Source of the DNA: Vogesella indigofera
GTDB taxonomy: Bacteria > Pseudomonadota > Gammaproteobacteria > Burkholderiales > Chromobacteriaceae
Assembly (NCBI RefSeq): GCF_003633895.1
Contig: NZ_RBID01000011.1
Span: 735,756 to 799,755, forward strand
Length of the DNA: 64,000 nt
Direction: 5' to 3'
In this document: piece after piece, positions 37,801-46,097 of the stretch
Position numbering within the stretch: the stretch's first letter is position 1
Layout: each line of letters starts with the position of its first letter
Made by a program: the position numbers and the translations under genes
Notes under the pieces: model-generated
Database searches by the model: none
The model's input: the letters and a program-made list of their open reading frames with translations, nothing else
What the model was told of the DNA's origin: nothing

Positions 37801-40695
37801 CCACAGCGTGCGCGTGGCGGCACCCAGACTGTAGGCGGCCTCGAACGGCAGGCAGGCCAGCTCGAACGCCACCTGCTGCATGTGGCGCAGCGCGACGCGC
37901 ACCACCGCCTGCAGATGCTGGCGCAGCAGCACATCCTGCGGTTTGCGGAACAGGTCCAGGATCGCGGCGCTGAGCGAGGTCACCAGCATCACGCCGATCA
38001 CCGACAGCGTCCACAGCCCGGCCGCCGGCAGCAGCAGCCAGCCGAACAGCAGCAGCAACATCAGCCCGCCCGGGGTCAGGCTGCGGCGCAGGTTGTCCAG
38101 CAGCTTCCACTGCGACAGCACCGACAGCGGGTTGGCCTGGCAGGGCCGCCCCTTGCCGCTGCAGCTCGCCTGCGTCGCGTCCGGCACCTTGCGCCGCAAC
38201 CACGACACCAGCTGCCAGTCGCCGCGGATCCAGCGGTAGCGGCGGCTGACATCGGCGCTGTAGCGCGCCGGGTAGTCCTCGTACAGCTGCACATCGCTGA
38301 GCAGGCCGGCGCGCAGGTAGCAGCCTTCCAGCAGGTCGTGGCTCAGCACCCGGTTTTCCGGAAAGCGGCCGTCCAGCGCCAGCGCGAACATGTCCACGTC
38401 GTAGATGCCCTTGCCGATGAAGGAGCCTTCGCCGAACACGTCCTGGTACACATCCGACACCGCGCGGGTGTAGGGGTCGATGCCGGTATCGCCGCCGTAC
38501 AGCCGCGCATAGCGCGAGCGGTTGGTGCTGGGCAGGCTCACCGCCACCCGCGGCTGCAGGATGCCGTAGCCGGCCACCACGCAGCGCTTGCGCGCGTCGT
38601 AGTGCGGCTGGTTGAGCGGGTGCGCCATCGCCGCGACAAACTGCTGCGCCGCGTCGCGCGGCAGCTGGGTATCGGTGTCCAGCGTGATCACATACTTGAC
38701 GCTGTTCAGCACCTGGCGCGTGCCTTCCACCAGCGCAAAGCCGCTGTCGGCCACCGACGCCGCACTGCTGCGCAGCAGGGTGTTCAGGTCTGCCAGCTTG
38801 CCGCGCTTGCGCTCGTAGCCCATCCACACCCCGGCCTCGGCATTCCAGCGCCGCGGGCGGTGAAACAGGAAGAACAGATCGCCCGCCTCGCCCTCACCCT
38901 CGCCCTCACCCTCGGTCGCGGTGGCGGTGGCGTAGCGGTGGTTGAGGGCGACGATGCCGGCCTGCACCCGGGCGATCAGCGCGGCATCGCCAGGCAGCAC
39001 TTCCGATGCGGCATCGCACAGATCGGTGAGCAGGCCAAAGTGCAGATGCGCGCTGCGGTTGGCAAGAAAGCGCACCTCCAGCCCTTCCAGCAGGCTGTCG
39101 ACGCCGGCGTCGTTGCTGAGCATGGTCGGGATCACCACCAGCGTGCGCGCCGTCGGTGGCAGGCCGTGGCTGAAATCCATGCGCGGCAGCAGGTGCGGCG
39201 TCACCGTCAGCGTCGCCAGCCAGTTCATCAGCGTGACCGCCAGCTGGCTGGTGGACAGGGTCGCCAGCAGCGCCAGCAACAGCAGCGGCCACAGGCCGAG
39301 GCCGCTGGCCCGGGCCTGCCACAGCAGCAGGCCGCTGAACAGCGCGGTCAGCAGCGCGATGCCGCCCAGAAACAGCGGCAGCGCGTGGCGAAAGCCGGCG
39401 TGGCACACTGCGGCCAACAGGGAAAAGCGCACCGCGGCCGCCCGTTCCAGCTGCGGCAGCCCGTTGCCGATCAAGTAATAGCCGACATGACTGCTCGGCT
39501 CGCTCAGCCGCCGCCCCAGATCCTCGACCGCGACGCCGCGCGCCAGCGTCACCACCAGTTGCGCCACCGCCACTTCGCTCAGCGCACTGCGTTTGGCGAT
39601 GGCCTCGACCGCGTGGCGATAGCGGTCGCGGGTGGCAAAATCCATCTGCCCGTACACGCCATACGGGTCCTGCTGCAGCACCTGCTCCACCGCGCTCATG
39701 CTCTCGACAAAGTCGCGCCAGTTCAGCGCCCCCAGCGCGCGCAGGCTGCCGATGCTGTTGCTGATCGTCACCTGGTCGGCCGCCTGCTGCTGGTTTTCCG
39801 ACTGCACCAGCTGCTCGATGGTGAAGCCGGATTCACTCAGTCGCTGCGCGATCCAGGTCAGCGGCAGCGCCAGCGCCGGGCCGCGCCCCTGCAGCCGGCG
39901 CGCCAGTTCGGCGACAAAGGTGCTGATCATCGGCGGATTGGAACGCGCCATGTCGGCGACCACCAGGATCAGGCTTTTCGGGTCTTTCTCCGCCGCCTCG
40001 CGCATCTGGTCGGCCCAGGAATCGGCCAGATTGCGCGCCGACCAGCCGGCGGCAATGCGCACCGCGACACGGCGCAGGTTCTCGATTACCGCCAGGCGCA
40101 GCATGATCGGGATCGCCCACAGCTCGCCCAGCTGCAGCGGCGTCACGCCCTGGTAGGCGGCGACAAAGCGGCGCAGGCTGTCGCCATCGACGCGGCTGTC
40201 GCTGTGGGTGACGATTTCCAGCGCGATGTCGTAGACGCGGGGATGGCAGCTGGCGGAGGCGTTGCCGGAGGCCAGGCACGGCAGCTCGCGGCTATAGCCT
40301 TTGGGCAGATGGCGGCGCGCGGTGCGGATCTGTTCTTCGATCAGGTAGAAGTTGTCGAGCAGCCATTCCGCCGCCGGCGAGATGCGATGCCGCGCCGAGA
40401 CGGTAATGGTCAGCAGCTTGCAGACTTCGAGCAGGGTTTCCTCGTTGGCGGCCAACCTTGCCAGCAGCGGATCCGGCGTGCGCACGGCGGCCAGCTGGTG
40501 CGTTGCCGCCAGCTGCCGGCCATACTGCGCCATCTGCTCGGCACTGAACAGCTCGGCGCGCAGCGGCGCCTCGTCCTCCAGCGGGAAATCCGGCATGCCA
40601 TGGCGCTGCAGCGTCCAGCGCCAGCCGGCCAGCGGCGTCAGCAGCCGGCGCCAGGCAGCAAGATCAGGCAACCATTGTCGGAACGAAGTGCACAT
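31840..40695 (-). CDS. ndvB: Cyclic beta-1,2-glucan synthetase (NdvB/Cgs type)
   Basis: A giant protein of about 2950 residues (known NdvB/Cgs about 2830-2870). Order: N-terminal helical region (1-430), membrane segments (432-500), GT84 glycosyltransferase with DTDTQLP near 668 and YRWIRGDWQ near 818, more membrane segments (880-912, 1008-1042), a glucoamylase-like domain (about 1070-1530), then two carbohydrate-binding supersandwich regions and a GH94 phosphorylase-like domain with GDWNDGMD near 2632. Together these initiate, elongate, control the length of and cyclise periplasmic beta-1,2-glucans used in osmoadaptation. ATG at 40695 gives MCTSFRQW. Two 12-mer copies lie inside. Confidence 0.93.
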   Translation of the reverse strand: MCTSFRQWLPDLAAWRRLLTPLAGWRWTLQRHGMPDFPLEDEAPLRAELFSAEQMAQYGRQLAATHQLAAVRTPDPLLARLAANEETLLEVCKLLTITVSARHRISPAAEWLLDNFYLIEEQIRTARRHLPKGYSRELPCLASGNASASCHPRVYDIALEIVTHSDSRVDGDSLRRFVAAYQGVTPLQLGELWAIPIMLRLAVIENLRRVAVRIAAGWSARNLADSWADQMREAAEKDPKSLILVVADMARSNPPMISTFVAELARRLQGRGPALALPLTWIAQRLSESGFTIEQLVQSENQQQAADQVTISNSIGSLRALGALNWRDFVESMSAVEQVLQQDPYGVYGQMDFATRDRYRHAVEAIAKRSALSEVAVAQLVVTLARGVAVEDLGRRLSEPSSHVGYYLIGNGLPQLERAAAVRFSLLAAVCHAGFRHALPLFLGGIALLTALFSGLLLWQARASGLGLWPLLLLALLATLSTSQLAVTLMNWLATLTVTPHLLPRMDFSHGLPPTARTLVVIPTMLSNDAGVDSLLEGLEVRFLANRSAHLHFGLLTDLCDAASEVLPGDAALIARVQAGIVALNHRYATATATEGEGEGEGEAGDLFFLFHRPRRWNAEAGVWMGYERKRGKLADLNTLLRSSAASVADSGFALVEGTRQVLNSVKYVITLDTDTQLPRDAAQQFVAAMAHPLNQPHYDARKRCVVAGYGILQPRVAVSLPSTNRSRYARLYGGDTGIDPYTRAVSDVYQDVFGEGSFIGKGIYDVDMFALALDGRFPENRVLSHDLLEGCYLRAGLLSDVQLYEDYPARYSADVSRRYRWIRGDWQLVSWLRRKVPDATQASCSGKGRPCQANPLSVLSQWKLLDNLRRSLTPGGLMLLLLFGWLLLPAAGLWTLSVIGVMLVTSLSAAILDLFRKPQDVLLRQHLQAVVRVALRHMQQVAFELACLPFEAAYSLGAATRTLWRVLVSRRRLLEWNPSSEVERLLATRDRSSLAASYRSMWQAPGSALLVAALLLRLNPAVLPVALPLLLLWLAAPLLAWWLSRPLSTQPPQLTAEQTRFLRQLSRRTWAFFARYVTAADHWLPPDNVQASRADAIAHRTSPTNIGLALLANLAAHDFGYIPSSVLLERSDNTLRSMLQLARHRGHFYNWYDTQTLQPLPPLYVSSVDSGNLAAHLLVLRAGLLALADAPLLSPRLLDGLGDTLLLLAGSGSGASAARAGQLYQTLDDSPLTANTPLGALQQRLQHLQGEADELVALAARELGSGSDIDAGNEAHDWALALQQQCQQALDQLLWLAPWLALPPPPPGLDEVGLPSTASTLQQLATPQQDIRLPDAATPVQRNWLAELQQALATGRQRAALQLQQANQLAQLAGELAQMDYDFLFDPTRKLLSIGYNVSDGRSDAGFYDLLASEARLSSFVAIAQGQLPQDSWFALGRLLTGSTGEPVLLSWSGSMFEYLMPLLVMPSYEHTLLDQTCKGAVARQIQYGAQRGVPWGVSESGYNAVDPQHNYQYHAFGVPGLGLKRGLADDLVIAPYAAVMALMVAPAAACSNLQRLAAEGVLGRDGFFEAVDYTPLRQLRGQTRTVVRSFMAHHQGMSLLALAHWLLAQPMQRRFVADPLLQSSLLLLQERVPKATALFAHHVRRFDAVAVAEPAQTPTRRFTSPQTPAPAVQLLSNGRYHVMLTQAGGGYSRWKGLAVSRWNEDPTCDNWGSFCYIRDLASGVFWSGGFQPTLKQPEQFEAIFSEGRAEYRRHDTLGANEGHFETYTEIVVSPEDDIELRRLRITNRSAQPRELDITSYAEVVIAPPVADALHPAFSKLFVQSEILAARHAILCTRRPRAQDEAVPYLLHLMQVHGVAAEMSYETDRLRFIGRGRSTVSPAALHGSAPLSGSDGAVLDPIVAIRGRLTLAPQQAVTVDLVTGMADSRSAAEALIDKYQDRHLADRVFDLAWTHNQVMLRQLNASETEAQLYGRLAGAILYAHGALRATPAILASNRRSQSGLWGYAISGDLPIVLLQIADAANIALVRQLVQAHSYWRLKGLPVDLVIWNEDHAGYRQQLQEQILGLIAAGVEASVIDRPGGIFVRSAEHISAEDRILLQAVARVVLSDSRGTLAEQLEQIPARLPLPAPLLPAQRYRPVLPASPEPPPRELLLDNGLGGFSADGREYVIRLRAGQSTPAPWANVLANEQFGTVLSESGAGYTWYGNAHEYRLSPWHNDPVCDASGEAIYLRDEESGHFWSPTPLPACTPLPYVIRHGFGYSVFETVTDGIESALWVYVASDAAVKFSVLKLRNVSGRARRLSVTGYVEWVLGDLRAKSALHVATEIAPQSGALYARNVYNSEFAALVAFFDVDDSTRKLTADRGEFLGRNGCLRHPAALQRSTLSGKVGAGLDPCAAMQLQLTLQADEGREVIFRLGVGRNSEEAAALVQRYRGSDAARLALDAVRGHWLQTLGVLQVQTPDASLNVLANGWLLYQTLACRVWARSGYYQSGGAFGFRDQLQDMMALVYAAPARVRAHLLLCASRQFREGDVQHWWHPPLGRGVRTRCSDDYLWLPLAVCRYITVTGDAALLGESVLFLEGRPLTAEEDSYYDLPGGGVEAASLYRHCVLAIRHGGRLGAHGLPLIGSGDWNDGMDRVGVLGRGESVWLGFFLCEVLRQFAPLARGQGDTAFADECEALRAQLAASLATHGWDGAWYRRAYFDDGTPLGSASNEECRIDSISQSWAVLSGVADAARGRQAMDEVYRQLVRPEAALVQLLDPPFDHSSLYPGYIRGYVPGVRENGGQYTHGAIWAAMAFAAQGDQQRTWALLSMINPLQHSRNAAEVQRYKVEPYVMAADVYAMAPHTGRGGWSWYTGSAGWMYRLILESVLGLTLHGARLRITPCLPPAWPGYTLAYRYHDTPYRIEVQRAAVAGITLDGVPQAGDEVLLQDDGQPHLLQVNWTPAP
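36017..36028 (+). repeat. Dispersed 12-mer copy inside ndvB
   Basis: Exact copy, flanked as CT-12mer-TG, within coding sequence (antisense to the gene). Confidence 0.7.
40448..40459 (+). repeat. Dispersed 12-mer copy inside ndvB near its 5' end
   Basis: Exact copy followed by G, within the first 250 bp of ndvB (antisense). Confidence 0.7.
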
Positions 40696-41135
40696 GAGAA
40701 ATACCTGCCGGCCCTCGGCAAGCGGCACCGGGACAGGCGAAAGACAGCAGTAGCGGTCTGGCGGCGGGCAGCACCGTGTCGCGCCCCCACTCCAGAACCA
40801 TAGCAGCGCGCGCCGGGATCGGTGCCGGCAGTCGCGGCATGACCGCGAAAAATCCGCGGCCGCCCGGCCCCATCGCGCCGCAAGCGTGCCGCCAGTATGC
40901 GCAAGCCCGCCGCCGCGCTCCGTTCCGCAGCACACATAGGCAAAATGGCTAGACTGGCGCGGGCTGATCCGCCGGGGTGACGGCAATGGCAAGGCGGCTT
41001 GCCGCAGCGGCGACGCGGGCCGCAAACGTTGGCCGCAAGCACCGACGCCACCTCGGAATCAAACATTTGTTTCAGCGCCTGTGCCACGCGCCGCCAAACT
41101 GACTATCATGAACACCCCCACCGCAAGGAGCGACC
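40696..41135. other. 440-bp divergent ndvB/GST intergenic region
   Basis: No gene is visible. The in-frame extension of ndvB through this stretch lacks a ribosome site. It contains a small hairpin GGCAAG-GCGG-CTTGCC near 40988-41003 and a CGTT motif variant at 41025-41036. Divergent promoters are expected. Confidence 0.5.
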
Positions 41136-41807
41136 ATGATCACGCTGCACCACCTGGAAAACTCGCGCTCGCAGCGCATCCTGTGGCTACTGGAAGAGCT
41201 GCAGCTGCCGTACCAGATCAAGCGCTACCAGCGCAACGCCAGCACCCTGCTGGCGCCGCCGGAGCTGAAAGCGGTGCACCCGCTGGGCAAGTCGCCGGTG
41301 ATCAGCGATGGCGACATCACCGTCGCCGAATCCGGCGCCATCATCGAATACCTGCTGGCGCGTTACAGCAACGGCCAGCTGCAGCCGCCCGCCGACAGCG
41401 AGGCGGCACGGCAATATCGCTACTGGCTGCACTACGCCGAAGGCTCGGCGATGCCGCCGCTGCTGATGCACCTGGTGTTCAGCCGCCTGTCGCTGCCGCC
41501 GATGCCGTGGCTGCTGCGGCCGCTCGCCGGCGCCATAGCCAAGGGGGTGCAGAAAAGCTACCTCGGGCCGCAGATCCGCCAGCACGTGGCGTTCATGGAA
41601 GCGGCGCTGGCCGAGAGCGGCTGGTTCGCCGGCGACACCTTCAGCGCCGCCGACATCCAGATGAGCTTCCCGCTGGAGGCAGCGCAAGCGCGCGGCTTTA
41701 TCGATGCGCGGCAACCCCGGCTGCTGGCCTGGCTGCAGGCGATCCACGCCCGCCCGGCCTACCAGCGCGCGCTGGCACAAGGCGGGCCGTACAGCCTGCT
41801 GCGCTAG
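41136..41807 (+). CDS. Glutathione S-transferase
   Basis: A 223-residue GST. The N-terminal thioredoxin-like domain (ITLHHLENSRSQRILWLLEEL) holds the catalytic Ser in NSRSQRI, and GKSPVI plus ESGAIIEYLL bind glutathione. The C-terminal domain is all-helical (FAGDTFSAADIQMSFPLEAA). It conjugates glutathione to electrophiles or reduces peroxides. AAGGAG lies before the ATG. Confidence 0.92.
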   Translation: MITLHHLENSRSQRILWLLEELQLPYQIKRYQRNASTLLAPPELKAVHPLGKSPVISDGDITVAESGAIIEYLLARYSNGQLQPPADSEAARQYRYWLHYAEGSAMPPLLMHLVFSRLSLPPMPWLLRPLAGAIAKGVQKSYLGPQIRQHVAFMEAALAESGWFAGDTFSAADIQMSFPLEAAQARGFIDARQPRLLAWLQAIHARPAYQRALAQGGPYSLLR

Positions 41808-41907
41808 CACGGCGGAACGGCCAGTGCCGGCCTGCGGACCAGCCAGCCCGATCATCCTACGGCCGCCGGTAGCATTGGCAGGCGCGGCGCCGAACTGCCG
41901 CCACCAT

Positions 41908-41937
41908 GAAAAAAGGCTGCCCGATGGGCAGCCTTTT
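41908..41937. terminator. Bidirectional terminator
   Basis: AAAAAGGCTGCCC and GGGCAGCCTTTTT pair over 13 bp with a 3-nt loop, between convergent GST and yajQ. Confidence 0.93.
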
Positions 41938-41956
41938 TGGTGGCAACGCGCGGCAA

Positions 41957-42442
41957 TCAGTCGCGGAAGTTGTTGAATTGCAGCGGGAAATCGGTCACTT
42001 CCTTGCGCAGCAGTGCCATCACCGCCTGCAGGTCGTCGCGCTTGGCGCCGGTCACGCGCACCGCTTCGCCCTGGATGCTGGCCTGCACCTTGAGCTTGGC
42101 ATCCTTGATCAGCTTGACGATCTTCTTCGCCAGCTCGGTCTCGATGCCTTCCTTGACGGTCACGGTCTGGGTGGCCTTGTTGCCGCCGACCTGCTTCACG
42201 TCGCCGTACTCCAGGCAGCGCACGTCGATGCCGCGCTTGGCCAGCTTGCCCAGCAGGATGTCCATGATCTGCTGGATCTGGAATTCGGCGTCACCGTGCA
42301 GGGTAATCACTTTTTCCTTCAGCTCCAGGCTGGCGCTGGTGCCCTTGAAATCGTAGCGGGTCGCCACTTCCTTGCTGGTCTGGTCGACCGCGTTGCGAAC
42401 TTCAACGGTATCCACTTCGGAAACGGTATCAAATGACGGCAT
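41957..42442 (-). CDS. yajQ: YajQ-family nucleotide-binding protein
   Basis: A 161-residue YajQ (UPF0234). Signature: [36 protein letters not shown] and a C-terminal [16 protein letters not shown] with [10 protein letters not shown] at the end. Members bind nucleotides, and a Xanthomonas homologue binds cyclic di-GMP and alters transcription. AAGGAAG precedes the ATG. Length is standard. Confidence 0.96.
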   Translation of the reverse strand: MPSFDTVSEVDTVEVRNAVDQTSKEVATRYDFKGTSASLELKEKVITLHGDAEFQIQQIMDILLGKLAKRGIDVRCLEYGDVKQVGGNKATQTVTVKEGIETELAKKIVKLIKDAKLKVQASIQGEAVRVTGAKRDDLQAVMALLRKEVTDFPLQFNNFRD

Positions 42443-42495
42443 CACATCTTCCTTATCAAAATTGCCGCTTATTCTAGCGCCGCGCCCGGCAATTG

Positions 42496-43116
42496 TCAGC
42501 GCAGCAACGCCAGCAGCCGCTCGCCCTGGTACAGGCTGCAGCCCAGCAGCGCGCCATTGCCCAGCACCGTCGCCCAGAACCAGCGGCGGAAGGCCGGCTT
42601 GGTCGACTTGTGGCGGAACCAGTATTGCGCCAGCATCGCGCCCGGCCAGCCGCCGAGCAGCGCCAGCCAGTGCAGCGTGCGCTCCGGCGTGCGCCAGCGG
42701 TTGCGCAGCGCCGCCGCCTTGTCGCGGTGGTAGACCAGCACCGTCAGCACGCTGATCACCGCGTACAGCATCAGCACGTCGCGCGGCAGCAGGCCGCGCA
42801 CGTACAGCGCGCACAGCACGATCACGAACAGCACCGCCAGCCACGGCCGCGGTGTGTTGTCCGGCAGCGCCCGCGCCGTCACCGCCTGCTGCGGCACACC
42901 GGCGAACGCGGCCCAGCTGGCGCGCGGCTTGCCCTTGTCGTCCCGCGCGCGCAGGAAATACACCGCGTCCCCCACCGCCGGCCGTCGCGGCGTGGCGGCA
43001 AAGGCGCTGACGTGCACAAACAGCGCCGTGCCCTGCTCCGGCTGGATGAAGCCGAAACCGCGCTCGTCCTGCCAGCGGCTGATGACGCCCTTTTCCTGTC
43101 GCGCGCCGCCGCTCAT
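42496..43116 (-). CDS. Cold-shock domain fused to DUF1294 membrane domain
   Basis: A 206-residue two-domain protein. Residues 8-70 are a cold-shock nucleic-acid-binding domain ([29 protein letters not shown]). Residues 92-206 are a DUF1294 membrane domain with three or four helices ([14 protein letters not shown] and [20 protein letters not shown]). The fusion is known in proteobacteria; function unknown. Its ATG overlaps the stop of the DUF2788 gene. Confidence 0.9.
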   Translation of the reverse strand: MSGGARQEKGVISRWQDERGFGFIQPEQGTALFVHVSAFAATPRRPAVGDAVYFLRARDDKGKPRASWAAFAGVPQQAVTARALPDNTPRPWLAVLFVIVLCALYVRGLLPRDVLMLYAVISVLTVLVYHRDKAAALRNRWRTPERTLHWLALLGGWPGAMLAQYWFRHKSTKPAFRRWFWATVLGNGALLGCSLYQGERLLALLR

Positions 43117-43316
43117 TTCATCACCAGGAATTCAACCAGGATGTTCTTGAACACGAAGCCCATCACGCCAAAGCCCAGCACCACGAACAGCGCGATCATG
43201 CCGGTCTTGCCGGCGCCGGATTTCTTGCCCAGATCCCAGATGATGAAGCCCATGAAAATGATCAGGCCGGTGAGCAGGATGCCCATCGACCAGTTGGTGA
43301 ATTCTTCTTCGCTCAT
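43113..43316 (-). CDS. DUF2788 small membrane protein
   Basis: A 67-residue protein with two membrane helices ([20 protein letters not shown] and [22 protein letters not shown]). It matches DUF2788 in length and in the ending [15 protein letters not shown] lies before the ATG. It leads a two-gene unit with the cold-shock/DUF1294 gene. Its upstream region is unusually AT-rich. Confidence 0.88.
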   Translation of the reverse strand: MSEEEFTNWSMGILLTGLIIFMGFIIWDLGKKSGAGKTGMIALFVVLGFGVMGFVFKNILVEFLVMK

Positions 43317-43327
43317 TGGTTAAGATT

Positions 43328-43370
43328 CCTTGTAAATTTACTTAATTCGTTAGTGCTTAATTTTACAAGG
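43328..43370. repeat. AT-rich inverted repeat at the island edge
   Basis: CCTTGTAAA (43328-43336) and TTTACAAGG (43362-43370) form an inverted repeat in AT-rich DNA, in strong contrast to the neighbourhood. It lies exactly between the core gene for DUF2788 and the foreign recombinase fragment. It may be the terminus of the mobile element or the DUF2788 promoter region. Confidence 0.55.
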
Positions 43371-43390
43371 GAATTTCTTAGTAAACAATT

Positions 43391-43870
43391 TCATAGCTTT
43401 TCCGCTTCCGCGTTAGGCCCAGGGCCTGCCGTTTTGCGCCCGAAGGCACCCTGTGCGACCTTTCCCTCGGCGATGGCTTTCTGCAACGCCAGTTCTGCCC
43501 GCAAGGATTCATTCACTGATGCAAGCCGGGTGATCTCCGTCAGTTGGCTCTCCACCAATTCCCGCAGCTGGCGATTCCTCTCCCTTTCCTTGCTCAGTAG
43601 GTCGGCCTTCTCGTTGCGCTGCTGACGCACCGTCTTCCCTATGACCGCCCGCACCTGCTCGGCGAAGTCGGGATAGCGGTTGTTGAGCAGCGCCGGGGAC
43701 ACCTGCGCCTCTTCTGCCACTGCTCGCAACGTGACCTTCTTCCCCTCCTCCTGCAGGCGAAGAAGGGCCAACTTAAGCTCTCTTAACGTGCGCTCTCGAT
43801 CCCGCCTGCGGGGTGCATTGCCGTCACTATTGGCAACAGTCTTAGCCGGTTGTGCTTTGGGCATCCTCAT
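43391..43870 (-). CDS. TnpC-like (DUF6262-type) transposon accessory protein
   Basis: A 159-residue basic protein. Residues 22-70 form a helix-turn-helix-like region (ALLRLQEEGKKVTLRAVAEEAQVSPALLNNRYPDF). Residues 80-140 are a coiled coil (RQQRNEKADLLSKERERNRQ). Tn554-type elements carry a small TnpC protein of this design after two tyrosine recombinases. It overlaps the end of the recombinase gene by 29 bp. The assignment rests on architecture and context. Confidence 0.65.
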   Translation of the reverse strand: MRMPKAQPAKTVANSDGNAPRRRDRERTLRELKLALLRLQEEGKKVTLRAVAEEAQVSPALLNNRYPDFAEQVRAVIGKTVRQQRNEKADLLSKERERNRQLRELVESQLTEITRLASVNESLRAELALQKAIAEGKVAQGAFGRKTAGPGPNAEAEKL

Positions 43871-44657
43871 CTCCTTGCTCGGGATCGATACCGAGGTCTG
43901 TCAGAATCTTGGCGGCCTTAGCCAGATCCTCATTTACCCGTTTCATCGCACCTGGGCCCAATGCCTCGGCATCTGTCAGGAGCTCCTTATGGTGGCGGTA
44001 GGCTTCCTGCCAGACCGGCACGAAGCGAGAGTCGATCAGGCCATTGTGGCAGGTGCTGCACGACCCCTTGGCATAAATTCCAGACCCACCGCAGCCTTCG
44101 TCCTGCGCCAGGCACCACGAATGCCCTGTGGAATGCATATTGACTCGGCGCGAGGTCTCAGCAATCAATTCCGTGCGATTCTTAAAGTCGTGCGCACGCA
44201 ATTCCATAATCTTGCGCCCGGCCCCGCCGGCGAGCGGTTCGTCCTTCTCTAGCCACTGCGCCACCACCTTGGTCTTGTACTGCATCAGCTCGGTCAGGAT
44301 GTCGTCGTAGAGCGCAGGATCCTGCCGTGGGTTAGCGCCGTAGAGTTGGGACATGTCGATGCTAGAGTGCTTGAACTGCTCCTTGAGGAACAGCAGGTCA
44401 CCCAGCCGGTGGCGCACAAAGGTGTAGGCGTAAAGCCGACGCATCTGGTGGGGGGTAAGCACCCAACCGGTACCAGCGGCGCGGGCGAACTGCTTCAGGT
44501 TACGCCCCCAGGCAGTAGCTGAGATTGGCACAATCCCGCTCTTCCCGCTGCCGAGGAACAGGCGGTTGCGGTTGCTGCGCGCGGTGGCGAGCCATTGCAA
44601 CTCCTTGGCCGTGCGCTCGCCCGATCGCCTCTCTAACGTAGCGATCTGCTCGGCCAC
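43842..44657 (-). pseudogene. 5'-truncated tyrosine recombinase (Tn554 TnpB-like)
   Basis: 271 residues of a tyrosine recombinase C-terminal half: TPHQMRRLYAYTFVRHRLGD carries the HxxR-like catalytic motif, and FLKEQFKHSSIDMSQLYG carries the conserved His and the nucleophile Tyr. A Cys-rich tail (HSWCLAQDEGCGG, GSCSTCHNGL) resembles a zinc-binding extension of Tn554-type TnpB. The N-terminal half is absent: upstream of about 44657 the DNA is beta-propeller coding sequence. The apparent GTG start is fortuitous, so the enzyme should be inactive. Confidence 0.75.
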
Positions 44658-44668
44658 CCGGTTGCTTG
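44657..44668. other. Junction between transposon fragment and beta-propeller gene
   Basis: On the minus strand the propeller frame reads VFVANQGSSKQPG and then leaves the family pattern, while the recombinase frame becomes family-like from AEQIATLERR. The crossover is within about 12 bp. The missing 3' part of the propeller is not on the other side, so a deletion accompanied or followed insertion. Confidence 0.7.
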
Positions 44669-45438
44669 CTGCTGCCCTGGTTGGCTACGAATACCTTGCT
44701 GCCGTCTGGAGTGGCGTACATCTGGATCGGGTTGCGGCCAACCTTGACCTTGCCAGTCAGCTTGCGGCTGGCGGTGTCGATCAGGCCGAGGGCGTTTTCG
44801 GCGCTGAGCGACACATAGGCCTGCTTGCCATTGGCGGCGAACCCCACCTGCACTGGCGCATTGCCCACGGCGATGCGCCCGGTTTCCTGCAGGCTGGTCA
44901 CGTCGATCACCGATACGCTGTCACTCTTCACGTTGGCCACGTACAGGCTGCTGCCGTCCGGGCTCAGGCGCAGGCCGTGCGGATAGCTACCGGTCTTGAT
45001 GGTGGCGATCTGCCGCCGGCTTGCCAGCTCGTAGACCTGCACCGCGTTGTTATCGGCATCGGTGACAAAGGCCAGTTTGCTGTCACGATCGGTGACGACA
45101 TGGCCCGGATGCCCGGCCACCGGCAGCACCATGCTCGGCTTGCCGGCCAGCGGCAGCTCGAACACCTGCAGCTCGCCGCCGCCCTGGCCACTGCCATGGT
45201 GGCCAGCATGGATGTTCATGCCCACCGCCAGCAGGCGCTTGCCGTCGGTACTGACCTGTACATTGTGCGGGGAAATCTCCAGCGGGATGGTGGTGACACT
45301 ACCGTCTGCCAGCGTGATCTGACTGATGGAGTTGCCACGCTCGTTTGCCGTAAACACGGTGCCGGATGGCGCCGCCAGTGCGGAGGTGGCGGCCAGCGAA
45401 AAGGCGAGCAGCAGTGATGCGGGAATAAGCTTGCGCAT
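44660..45438 (-). pseudogene. YncE-like beta-propeller protein, 3'-truncated
   Basis: About 258 residues remain of a YVTN-type seven-bladed propeller. It has a signal peptide (LIPASLLLAFSLAATSALAA) and blade motifs such as VVTDRDSKLAFVTDADNNAV, SYPHGLRLSPDGSSLYVAN and VFVANQG. The last blades are replaced by out-of-frame transposon sequence that runs on to a chance stop near 44500. AAGGAA lies before the ATG. It is the last gene of the copper-island operon reading leftward. One dispersed 12-mer (44734-44745) is inside. Confidence 0.78.
44734..44745 (+). repeat. Dispersed 12-mer copy in the truncated propeller gene
   Basis: Exact copy flanked as TT-12mer-GA, inside the acquired region. Confidence 0.7.
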
Positions 45439-45449
45439 GAGGGGTTCCT

Positions 45450-46097
45450 TTAATGATGGGGTATCTGCCCCTTGGCGGGGATGAAGGCGGGGGTGTGTTG
45501 TCGGTAGGATTGATAGCGCTCGCCAAACTGCGCCAGCATGTCGGCCTCTTCGTGCCGCGCAAGGCGAGAGTAGATCCAGACCAGAATCGGGAACATCAGC
45601 AAGGTCACCAAGGTTGGCCACTGCAGCAGGAAACCGAACATGATGATGACGAAGCCGACGTATTGCGGATGGCGAATGCGGGCGTAGGGGCCCGCCGTCG
45701 CCAGCTCATGCCGGCGCTGGGCGTGATACAGCACACGCCAGGCGGCGGCCAACAGCCAGAAGCCGGCAAAAATCAGCACGGTGCTGAGCAGGTGGAATGG
45801 CCCCCAGTGCGGGTTGCCACGCCAACCGAACATCACCTCCAGCAGGTGACCATTGTCGTGCGACATGAAATCGACACCGGGATAATGGCTGCCCAGCCAG
45901 CCGGACAGCAGGTAGATGGTCAGCGGGAAGCCGTACATCTCGGTAAACAGCGCCACGATAAAGGCGGAAAACACGCCCAGCGAGCGCCAGTCCCGTGCCG
46001 ACTTGGGTTTGGTGAAGCTGAAGGCAAAGATGATGAAGACCAGCGAGTTGATCAGCACCAGCCCCCATAATCCGTAGGCCTGCATGTGCTCGTTCAT
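45450..46097 (-). CDS. ICMT/PEMT-type membrane methyltransferase-like protein
   Basis: A 215-residue polytopic protein. The C-terminal half has the isoprenylcysteine/phospholipid methyltransferase pattern [21 protein letters not shown] and a terminal [27 protein letters not shown]. Such proteins recur in copper and silver resistance clusters, where their substrate is unknown. GGAG precedes the ATG, and that ATG overlaps the stop of the DUF2933 gene. Confidence 0.85.
   Translation of the reverse strand: MNEHMQAYGLWGLVLINSLVFIIFAFSFTKPKSARDWRSLGVFSAFIVALFTEMYGFPLTIYLLSGWLGSHYPGVDFMSHDNGHLLEVMFGWRGNPHWGPFHLLSTVLIFAGFWLLAAAWRVLYHAQRRHELATAGPYARIRHPQYVGFVIIMFGFLLQWPTLVTLLMFPILVWIYSRLARHEEADMLAQFGERYQSYRQHTPAFIPAKGQIPHH

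Noticed and set aside
40696..41025. In-frame extension of ndvB upstream by 110 codons.
   Set aside because: No ribosome site; the sequence is Arg/Pro/Cys-rich and unlike NdvB N-termini.
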